Shown here: piece after piece, positions 1 through 6,169 of the stretch
How positions within the stretch are numbered: the first letter of the stretch is position 1
Layout of the letters: each line of letters begins with the position of its first letter
From: a bacterium
GTDB taxonomy: Bacteria; Bacteroidota; Ignavibacteria; Kapaibacteriales; Kapaibacteriaceae
Reading direction: 5' to 3'
Assembly: GCA_020050895.1 (NCBI GenBank)
Contig: JAGVJW010000302.1
Location: forward strand, 1-7,500
DNA: 7,500 bases
Translations under genes and position numbers: made by a program
Notes under the pieces: model-generated
Told to the model about the DNA's origin: nothing
Seen by the model: only the letters and a program-made list of their open reading frames with translations
Databases searched by the model: none

Positions 1-1590
1 AAAGCATATCGCACAGATCGATCTGTAAGTTCTTTTATAAGAAAGGAATTGGCTGCTGTCGACGATGCAGTTAATAAAGGGAACGTGAGCCAAGAAAGGG
101 GCGAAAAGGCAACAGAGTCACTTTCATTCCTTCAGGAAGCGATTAAGAAAAGCTCATTTCTCCAGTTAGGCTTAAAGTCAGTACCGTTCATTGGTTCTGC
201 TCTTACCCTCATAGATTTTTTCACGGGTGGGGGTCAGACTGAGTCATATACTCCACCAATCACTTTTAGAGAAGAATTAACAACAATCGGCACACTGACA
301 GCAGGTTCCCAATATGAGTCGATCTACTTTGGGAATCCTGGTGGAGTTCTCGCCGGTTTCGATCTAAAAGAGCAGCCATATTACAACAATCCGCTTGGTG
401 TGTTCGCAATTGTTAGGACGCCAACCTATGACTATTGGATAAACGAAGCCGAGATAATTGAAACAAGCACGGATAATTGTTTAACAGGTCACGCATGGGA
501 TCATTACTTTTTTAAACTGAATTTACCGATTGAATTCGCAGTTAATCCAGCAAGTGGATTTGAATGGGAAGATGAGGGTGATATTGAGATTTTAGCGTCA
601 TTGGTGACTGAATTTGACGACAATTCAGCTTATCCATATGTGTCGAAAGAAGTGGGTGATACAGATACGCGTGACTTCTTCATTCAAGAACAAAATCGTA
701 GAGTATCCACGCGATACGTACCACTGAGTTGTGCCGATGAAATGACACTTGAATGTAAAGTAAGACGAGACGATGCACGCGAACGACCCGGTTGCGAGTG
801 GAACACATGGTTTGCATCTCATCCTGAACCTGCAGTGCTACAACCTCGCGTTTACGCGAAACTGCTCGTGAATCTGAAAAGAAAGGATGGAGGACCAAAT
901 GTATTGTTTGCGGGAATGTATCCCTTGAGACAAGGCAGCGAGGTTACAGGTTCGGGAAACTGGACGCGCGGTGAGTGGAATTCTGTTGCAGCTCATATTG
1001 AACTGGATGAGGAAATCACAACAAACTCTGAGTTTGCAGCGTGGGAAACTGTCGATATCAAACCGGGTTTTAAGGTAAGTAATAACGCAACATTACTCGT
1101 AACTGCTGGTGAGAAGATTACAGTATCCGGCGAAGTGACTCTGCCGAATAAAGCTACACTAAGAATTGGCACACCAGTTCAATGCGAAGGGACAGTGCGA
1201 GGCATGGATGCTGAGGATCTTAAGGATTTTTGCACGTCGAACAGCGAAGGAGATTACAAACCGGATTCACGCAAGATGTCTAAGGAGGGTTTCCCAGGAT
1301 TTGACCTAAAAATGCATGATGCCGATGAATCAGGAATCGTTGTAAGCAGGGCATTCCCCAATCCAGCATCTTATTCTGTGTCTTTGTATGTGGAAACGGA
1401 AGGTGAAATAACAGTCAATGTCAAAGTGTTTAATGAGCTGGGTGTGATTGTTGGAAATGAGTCGAACCACAAACTTATGCAAGGCATTAGCAGAATCAAT
1501 CTGAACAACCTTGAAGTTGCAGGCTGTCACACCATAGTAATTGAGGCTGAAGGAAAGATGGTAACACGACACTTTATTGTTGTGAAATAG
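1..1590 (+). CDS. Secreted protein with T9SS type A C-terminal sorting domain (5' end missing)
   Basis: The frame is open from base 1 to the TAG at 1588-1590, giving 529 visible residues. A TTG at 49 is in frame, but nothing upstream stops the frame, so the true start and the expected signal peptide probably lie left of the window. Visible residues about 56-74 form a hydrophobic stretch (LGLKSVPFIGSALTLIDFF) followed by GGG. The middle (about 80-400) is a polar, aromatic-rich region with several cysteines that I do not recognise. Residues about 350-395 look like short beta repeats (IKPGFKVSNNATLLV, then NKATLRI). The last ~80 residues start with AFPNPAS and continue with VNVKVFNELG, ending HFIVVK. 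This is the pattern of the T9SS type A sorting domain, which sends Bacteroidota proteins through the outer membrane and is then usually cleaved. Function of the ectodomain is unknown. The gene is followed by a 277-base gap, so it is probably a separate unit from the downstream run. Confidence 0.85.
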   Translation, partial: KAYRTDRSVSSFIRKELAAVDDAVNKGNVSQERGEKATESLSFLQEAIKKSSFLQLGLKSVPFIGSALTLIDFFTGGGQTESYTPPITFREELTTIGTLTAGSQYESIYFGNPGGVLAGFDLKEQPYYNNPLGVFAIVRTPTYDYWINEAEIIETSTDNCLTGHAWDHYFFKLNLPIEFAVNPASGFEWEDEGDIEILASLVTEFDDNSAYPYVSKEVGDTDTRDFFIQEQNRRVSTRYVPLSCADEMTLECKVRRDDARERPGCEWNTWFASHPEPAVLQPRVYAKLLVNLKRKDGGPNVLFAGMYPLRQGSEVTGSGNWTRGEWNSVAAHIELDEEITTNSEFAAWETVDIKPGFKVSNNATLLVTAGEKITVSGEVTLPNKATLRIGTPVQCEGTVRGMDAEDLKDFCTSNSEGDYKPDSRKMSKEGFPGFDLKMHDADESGIVVSRAFPNPASYSVSLYVETEGEITVNVKVFNELGVIVGNESNHKLMQGISRINLNNLEVAGCHTIVIEAEGKMVTRHFIVVK

Positions 1591-1675
1591 ACCTTCTCAA
1601 AAATCTTACTCTTGGGGCCGAGTCAAACTGACAACTGAAGTTTTTCCGAAATTTCTCAACTCAACATATCCCACC

Positions 1676-1687
1676 TACCACACAAAT
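1676..1687 (+). repeat. 12-base direct repeat, copy 1
   Basis: TACCACACAAAT occurs here and again at 1876-1887, exactly 200 bases downstream. This copy is non-coding; the second copy lies in codons 3-7 of the YqeY-family gene. Matching beyond the 12 bases is patchy, so a decayed local duplication is possible but unproven. Confidence 0.4.
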
Positions 1688-1750
1688 TGTATGACAATCG
1701 TGAAAGATTTATTGATGCGATGAGGTAGTGGTAAACGGTAGATTTTGGCA

Positions 1751-1777
1751 CCTTTGCTGTTGATACTCAGCAGAAGG
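1751..1777. other. Imperfect hairpin in the intergenic region
   Basis: CCTTTGCTG (1751-1759) pairs with CAGCA plus AAGG (1768-1777) across an 8-base loop, giving 9 base pairs with a single bulged G at 1773. The following bases (TATTTCAATAAAT) are AT-rich but not a clean T-run, so this is at best a weak intrinsic terminator. It lies 160 bases after the upstream stop, which is distant for a terminator of that gene. It could instead be a 5' leader element of the downstream run or chance structure. Confidence 0.35.
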
Positions 1778-1789
1778 TATTTCAATAAA
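1760..1789 (+). promoter_or_regulatory. Weak candidate promoter for the downstream run
   Basis: TTGATA at 1760-1765 matches the sigma70 -35 consensus in five of six bases. AATAAA at 1784-1789 matches the -10 consensus in four of six, with an 18-base spacer. The Bacteroidota-type TTTG / TAnnTTTG pair is not clearly met: TTTG is at 1753-1756 but only TATTTCAA follows. The -35 overlaps the loop of the hairpin at 1751-1777. A promoter is expected somewhere in this gap; that it is this one is a guess. Confidence 0.15.
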
Positions 1790-1867
1790 TGGCAACTCAT
1801 CTGTTATTCAACAAATAGATGAAATATATACATGCCGCAACAGCGGCCACTCTTCATATTTTTGTTC

Positions 1868-2320
1868 ATGCCCCTTACCACACAAATAAACACAGACCTT
1901 AAAGACGCTATGAAGACCGGCAACAAGGTCCGCCTGGAAACACTACGTTCCATTCGAGCAGCGATACTGGATTTTGAGAAAAGTGGCGTCGACAGGGAAA
2001 TGACGCCTGATGATGAGTTAAAAATCCTGAACTCTGCGGCAAAGAAGAGAAAGGATGCTATTGATATTTACGAAAAGAACGGAAGACAGGAAGCGGCAGA
2101 TAAAGAACGGATGGAGCTTGACATCATTATGTCGTATCTCCCAAAACAGCTTACTGAAAGTGAAATTCGCGACATTATAAAAGAAATAATCATATCGCTA
2201 AACGCAACACAGCCCAGCGATCTTGGAAAGGTTATGGGCTCGGCCATGAAGCAGCTGAAGGGGCGGGCCGATGGAAACGTCATCCAGTCGGTTGCCAAGT
2301 CCTTGTTAGGAGCTGCATAG
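1868..2320 (+). CDS. yqeY: GatB/YqeY domain-containing protein
   Basis: Encodes a 150-residue protein of the GatB/YqeY family, small cytoplasmic proteins resembling the C-terminal tRNA-binding tail of the GatB amidotransferase subunit; the precise role of stand-alone YqeY is not settled. The family pattern is complete: N-terminal TQINTDLKDAMK (4-16), VRLETLRSIRAAI (21-33), the central RKDAIDIYEKNGRQEAADKE (61-80), SYLPKQL (89-95), and C-terminal LGKVMG...LKGRADGNVIQ (119-140). An in-frame ATG at 1832 would add 12 residues (MPQQRPLFIFLF). I chose 1868 because family members usually start just before the Q-I-N-x-D-L motif and are near 150 residues, and the extra residues look unlike the family. 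Neither start has a Shine-Dalgarno, so the choice rests on the family pattern. The stop is three bases before mutS2, implying co-transcription. Confidence 0.9.
   Translation: MPLTTQINTDLKDAMKTGNKVRLETLRSIRAAILDFEKSGVDREMTPDDELKILNSAAKKRKDAIDIYEKNGRQEAADKERMELDIIMSYLPKQLTESEIRDIIKEIIISLNATQPSDLGKVMGSAMKQLKGRADGNVIQSVAKSLLGAA
1876..1887 (+). repeat. 12-base direct repeat, copy 2
   Basis: Second copy of TACCACACAAAT, inside the first codons of the YqeY-family gene (encoding part of LTTQI). See copy 1 at 1676-1687. Confidence 0.4.
2308..2312 (+). promoter_or_regulatory. Shine-Dalgarno-like AGGAG ahead of mutS2
   Basis: AGGAG lies in the last codons of the YqeY-family gene, 11 bases before the mutS2 ATG at 2324. 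The spacing is rather long, but no comparable purine motif is seen before the accC or purL starts. It could favour re-initiation after yqeY translation ends at 2320. Confidence 0.3.
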
Positions 2321-2323
2321 CTA

Positions 2324-4714
2324 ATGGCTGTGCCGGACTTAGAATTGGATTCGCTTCGTGAATTGGATTTACTGCACGTTCTTGAATTAGTAAGCCGGCG
2401 TTGCGTTTCTGACTACGGCAAAGAAATACTTGTAAATGTCAGACCGTTTAACCAAGTGGATGCTCTCCGACTTGAACTGAACTTGGTTCAGGAATGTCTC
2501 GGACTGCTGCTGCTTAATGAACGCCCTCCATTAGATCACCTACCGGATGTTAGGCACCTTGTACGGAAATCGCAAATCGAGGGCAATTTTCTTTCGGCTC
2601 CGGAGCTTATCACAGTGTTGGAGTCGATGCAGACGTCGCGTTCTGTCCGACGCTTCATCTCCGTCAAGAGTGAATCATCCCCCGAACTTCACCTGTTGTG
2701 TTCAGATTTAATCGATGACAAGGTGTTGGAGAAGCACATTCACGATTCCATCGATGAAACCGGATCGGTGCGCGATACTGCCAGCAGGGAATTGCAGACT
2801 ATTAGACGCGACATCCATGAACTCGAAGCGCGTCTTCGGCACAGGCTCCAGCGCATACTAAAAAAATATGGCGAAGATGAACTGCTACAAGAAGACTTCA
2901 TAACACAGCGTGACGGTCGGTTTGTACTTCCGCTGCGAGCCGAAAACAAACGTGCTGTCGATGGAATTATTCATGGTGTTTCACAAACCGGATCGACAGT
3001 TTTCTTTGAACCTGCTGAAACGTATGAAATGAATAACGATTTGTCGTTGCTGCATGGACGAGAGCAGCGCGAAATCATACGTATTCTTACAATGTTAACG
3101 TCAGAGGTCGGCTCTGTAGGCCATCATCTTGAAGCTACTTTCGACATTCTGATACATCTCGACACCTTGATTGCCCGTGCTCAGTACGCCCTTGATTTCG
3201 GCGGCATCAAACCCAAGATAGTTGACGAAGGAATCATTGAACTGACAAACGTTCGACATCCCGTTCTGGTTCAGAATGCCACGGCAACACAGGCAGAGGT
3301 AGTTCCGCTCAGTGTCTTGATTGATGCCAACAACAGAGGCATCCTGATATCCGGACCTAATGCGGGTGGTAAGACGGTTGCGATGAAGACTATCGGACTA
3401 TCACTCATCATGGCGCTGTCCGGAATTTTCCCACTGGGGATGTGTACCATGAATATGCGGAGGATATTTACCGCAATCGGCGATCACCAATCTATTGAAT
3501 CAAATTTGTCGACGTTTTCATCGCAAATCATACGTATTCGCGACATCCTTGCAGAGTGTGGCGAAGATGCTGTTGTACTAATCGACGAAGTGTGTGCAGG
3601 AACAGACCCCGCTGAAGGCGGCGCATTGGCTGCAGGTGTGCTGGATTCAATCATAGAACGCAGTGCATGCTTTATCGTTACCACACACCAATCATCACTC
3701 AAACAATACGCTCTAACACATCCACACGTCACGAATGCCTCGTTAGCTTTCGATGAAGAAAAGTTGCAGCCAACATTTCGGTTTCAGTTTGGTGTACCTG
3801 GAAACAGCTATGCCTTTGATCTTGCAACAAATGTTGGACTCCCTCAGGTTGTAATTCAACGGGGTAGGAACTACCTTGATGAGCGCCATGATGAACTTGA
3901 GCAAAGCATCAATGCAATGCAGCGATTTCGCAGCGAGGCCGAACAGGCACGTGCAACGTCGGTCGAAGAAAGAAACACGGCGGAAAAAATTCGTAAAGAT
4001 CTTGAGGAACGCTTAGAGACAGCCAAGGCAAGACGTGGGGCAATTGTCGAAGAAGCTCGTGAAGAAGCACGCGAGTTGCTACGAAATGCCAATGCTCTCA
4101 TCGAGAATACGATTCGAGAAATTCGTGAAGGTGAAAACAGTGCTGCGGAAGCTAAGAGAATATTTGAACAGAAAAGGCAGACATTCGAACTTCCGTCTGC
4201 TGTTAAGAACACGACAATTGAAGATTCTGCACCGATAAGCGTCGGATCCAAAGTTCAAGTATCAGGAAGCGGTGCCTTGGGGGAAGTCTATGCCATAGAA
4301 GGACAGAATGCTGTTGTAGATGTTGGCGGCATCAAGTTTAGAGTTAACGTGGAGAAGCTGGAGAGAATCGCAGAGGAAACGGGGAATAAAGCAACGCACG
4401 GACATGGGAAGAGATTCGACACTGGACTGGGGGAGAGACCGACACGTGGACATGGAGAATTCTCCGTCAGCGTCGTTCTGGATTTAAGAGGTAAACGTGT
4501 TGATGAGGCATTGCAAGAGTTAGAGAAGTTTCTCGATAGGGCAATTGTGTCAGGTGCGCCTTTTGTAGAAATCATACACGGCAAAGGAACCGGAGCGCTG
4601 CGCTCTGCTGTTCACAACTATCTAAGTCAGCGATTAGAAATTTCGCTGTTTCGTCCGGGAGAAATTCATGAAGGGGGCGATGGCATTACGATAGCCACGA
4701 TTGCGATTCAGTAA
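2324..4714 (+). CDS. mutS2: Endonuclease/ribosome-splitting ATPase MutS2
   Basis: Encodes a 796-residue MutS2, near the usual family length. The order is MutS core/lever region (about 1-320), ATPase (about 325-510), long charged coiled coil (about 515-630), KOW-like segment (about 638-683) and C-terminal Smr domain (about 715-796). ATPase motifs are intact: Walker A GPNAGGKT (344-351), signature STFSSQ (396-401), Walker B VVLIDE (D421, E422) and TTHQSSLKQYA after it. It lacks the N-terminal mismatch-recognition domain of MutS, as expected. The Smr domain has LDLRG (719-723) and HGKGTG (752-757), the motifs tied to nuclease or RNA-binding activity. Known family roles are suppression of homologous recombination and, in Bacillus subtilis, splitting of collided ribosomes; which applies here cannot be told from sequence. 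It follows yqeY by 3 bases and precedes accC by 6. A His/Gly-rich linker between KOW and Smr is slightly unusual. Confidence 0.96.
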   Translation: MAVPDLELDSLRELDLLHVLELVSRRCVSDYGKEILVNVRPFNQVDALRLELNLVQECLGLLLLNERPPLDHLPDVRHLVRKSQIEGNFLSAPELITVLESMQTSRSVRRFISVKSESSPELHLLCSDLIDDKVLEKHIHDSIDETGSVRDTASRELQTIRRDIHELEARLRHRLQRILKKYGEDELLQEDFITQRDGRFVLPLRAENKRAVDGIIHGVSQTGSTVFFEPAETYEMNNDLSLLHGREQREIIRILTMLTSEVGSVGHHLEATFDILIHLDTLIARAQYALDFGGIKPKIVDEGIIELTNVRHPVLVQNATATQAEVVPLSVLIDANNRGILISGPNAGGKTVAMKTIGLSLIMALSGIFPLGMCTMNMRRIFTAIGDHQSIESNLSTFSSQIIRIRDILAECGEDAVVLIDEVCAGTDPAEGGALAAGVLDSIIERSACFIVTTHQSSLKQYALTHPHVTNASLAFDEEKLQPTFRFQFGVPGNSYAFDLATNVGLPQVVIQRGRNYLDERHDELEQSINAMQRFRSEAEQARATSVEERNTAEKIRKDLEERLETAKARRGAIVEEAREEARELLRNANALIENTIREIREGENSAAEAKRIFEQKRQTFELPSAVKNTTIEDSAPISVGSKVQVSGSGALGEVYAIEGQNAVVDVGGIKFRVNVEKLERIAEETGNKATHGHGKRFDTGLGERPTRGHGEFSVSVVLDLRGKRVDEALQELEKFLDRAIVSGAPFVEIIHGKGTGALRSAVHNYLSQRLEISLFRPGEIHEGGDGITIATIAIQ

Positions 4715-4720
4715 TTTCGC

Positions 4721-6169
4721 ATGATGTTCAGGAAAGTATTGATTGCAAACAGGGGTGAGATCGCACTAAGAGTTATCCGTACGTGCAAGAATCTTGGAAT
4801 TAGCACAGTTGCTATTTACTCCGATGTCGATGAGGCTGCCCTGCATGTGGCCGAGGCAGACGAAGCAATTTGCATTGGGGGGATTACGCCAAGAGAATCG
4901 TACCTCGATGCAGATAAGGTAGTCAATGCTGCACTGACATCCGGTGCAGAAGCTATTCACCCCGGTTACGGATTCTTGAGCGAAAATGCTGCCTTTGCAA
5001 GGTTGGTTGCCGAGCACAATATCACATTCGTTGGACCTTCGCCCGAAGCAATTGCAATGCTAGGTGATAAAACGGCTGCACGTGCTCTTGCAAAGAGCGT
5101 CGACGTGCCCGTGGCGCCCGGCAGCGACGGATCGCTCTCGTCACTTGATGAAATCCACACACTTATTAGTGATATCGGATTGCCCGTCATCATCAAGGCA
5201 GCTGCAGGGGGGGGAGGCAAGGGTATGAGGATTGTAGAGAATGAGGCGCAGCTCGACTCGCTTTTCCATCAGGCTCAGGGAGAAGCACTGGCATCGTTCA
5301 ACGACGATAGAGTATTTGTTGAGCGATACATCGACAGGCCCCGCCACATTGAATTTCAGATTCTTGCCGATCACCATGGTAACGTTGTTTACTTTCCGGA
5401 GCGGGAATGTTCAATTCAGCGCCGACACCAAAAAGTTATTGAAGAATCACCTTCCGTTGCCGTCACGCCTTTACTGAGATCGAAGATGGGTGAAGCTGCC
5501 GCCCGGCTTGTGCAGGCTGCCGGATATACCAGTGCGGGTACGCTGGAGTTCCTACTCGATAGTCGAGGGGAATTCTATTTCATGGAGGTAAACACGCGCT
5601 TGCAGGTTGAGCATCCAGTGACTGAAATGGTGACGGGCATCGACTTCGTTGAACAGCAATTGCGGATTGCATCCGGAGAGCCGATGAGTGTTAAGCAGCA
5701 AGACGTAATGCAACCTAAGGGCCATGCCATTGAGTGCCGAATATGCGCAGAAGATGTATTCTGTGATTTTCTTCCCGATATCGGACGGGTGGAGTTCATG
5801 CGTTTGCCAGAAGGCACTGGAATTCGTAACGACAGTGCATTATACGTTGGGTACGAGGTAACAGTTCATTACGATCCCATGGTTGCGAAGCTGATTGTAT
5901 GGGCAGAAGACAGAAGTACATGCATTGAACGAACAAAAAATGCTCTCGATAATTATCATCTTGCAGGATTTAAGACAACGATTCCGTTTTGTAGGCTTGT
6001 GGTTGATTCCGAGCCATTTTTGCGTGGAGAATATTCAACGTTTTTTACAAGGGATCACTGGCCCCTTAACCATAATCAAAATATTGACCAAATTGTTGGC
6101 GCGATTGCTGCCGCAGGCCTTGTAAACGAGCAAACGCGCCGACGACCACTTCCAATTTCCGAATTCTGA
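4721..6169 (+). CDS. accC: Acetyl-/acyl-CoA carboxylase, biotin carboxylase subunit
   Basis: Encodes a 482-residue ATP-grasp biotin carboxylase, which carboxylates biotin on a carrier protein using ATP and bicarbonate, the first half of the acetyl-CoA (or related acyl-CoA) carboxylase reaction. Seen in order: IANRGEIALRVIRTC (8-22), HPGYGFLSEN (80-89), the ATP-binding glycine loop GGGGKGM (163-169) after K159, ERECSIQRRHQKVIEE (227-242), E276, and EVNTRLQVEHPVTE (289-302), holding the metal-binding and catalytic Glu, Asn and Arg; ECRI follows near 338-341. The ATG at 4724 is an equally good start. It is about 30 residues longer than E. coli AccC, with a tail ending RRRPLPISEF that has no biotin-attachment motif, so the carrier must be encoded elsewhere. 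No accB or carboxyltransferase gene is adjacent, so a propionyl- or methylcrotonyl-CoA carboxylase role cannot be excluded. It is 6 bases after mutS2 and its TGA overlaps the purL ATG. Confidence 0.93.
   Translation: MMFRKVLIANRGEIALRVIRTCKNLGISTVAIYSDVDEAALHVAEADEAICIGGITPRESYLDADKVVNAALTSGAEAIHPGYGFLSENAAFARLVAEHNITFVGPSPEAIAMLGDKTAARALAKSVDVPVAPGSDGSLSSLDEIHTLISDIGLPVIIKAAAGGGGKGMRIVENEAQLDSLFHQAQGEALASFNDDRVFVERYIDRPRHIEFQILADHHGNVVYFPERECSIQRRHQKVIEESPSVAVTPLLRSKMGEAAARLVQAAGYTSAGTLEFLLDSRGEFYFMEVNTRLQVEHPVTEMVTGIDFVEQQLRIASGEPMSVKQQDVMQPKGHAIECRICAEDVFCDFLPDIGRVEFMRLPEGTGIRNDSALYVGYEVTVHYDPMVAKLIVWAEDRSTCIERTKNALDNYHLAGFKTTIPFCRLVVDSEPFLRGEYSTFFTRDHWPLNHNQNIDQIVGAIAAAGLVNEQTRRRPLPISEF

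Larger units (their letters stand above)
1591..1867. other. Intergenic region between the T9SS-cargo gene and the yqeY-mutS2-accC-purL run
   Basis: This is the only substantial non-coding stretch (277 bases, or 241 if the upstream ATG at 1832 is used). It holds a hairpin at 1751-1777, a weak sigma70-like pair at 1760-1789, an AT-rich TATATA at 1825-1830, and one copy of a 12-base direct repeat at 1676-1687. Only tiny open frames exist here, for example ATG at 1691 to TGA at 1723 (10 codons, MTIVKDLLMR) and ATG at 1789 to TAG at 1818 (9 codons). No tRNA, riboswitch fold or classic GC-rich hairpin with a T-tract is apparent after the first gene. The region most plausibly carries the 3' end of the upstream transcript and the promoter of the downstream run. 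Confidence 0.6.

Noticed and set aside
13..26. Perfect 14-base palindrome ACAGATCGATCTGT
   Set aside because: It lies inside the open coding frame at the left edge, and a palindrome of this length is expected about once in every two windows of this size by chance.
1832..1867. Upstream ATG at 1832 as the yqeY start
   Set aside because: The extra 12 residues (MPQQRPLFIFLF) do not resemble the family N-terminus, and TATATA at 1825-1830 sits directly before it. It cannot be fully excluded, since neither start has a Shine-Dalgarno.
1591..1867. tRNA, riboswitch or CRISPR in the intergenic gap
   Set aside because: No cloverleaf, no regularly spaced repeats and no recognisable aptamer core were seen; the only structure is one imperfect hairpin.
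4035..4238. 67-codon plus-strand frame inside mutS2 in another frame
   Set aside because: It is fully nested in the MutS2 coiled-coil coding region, and the MutS2 frame has intact motifs on both sides.
3871..4251. 126-codon minus-strand open frame opposite mutS2
   Set aside because: Its serine/arginine-rich product is the antisense reading of the Glu/Ala/Arg-rich coiled coil; no start context or homology signal supports it.
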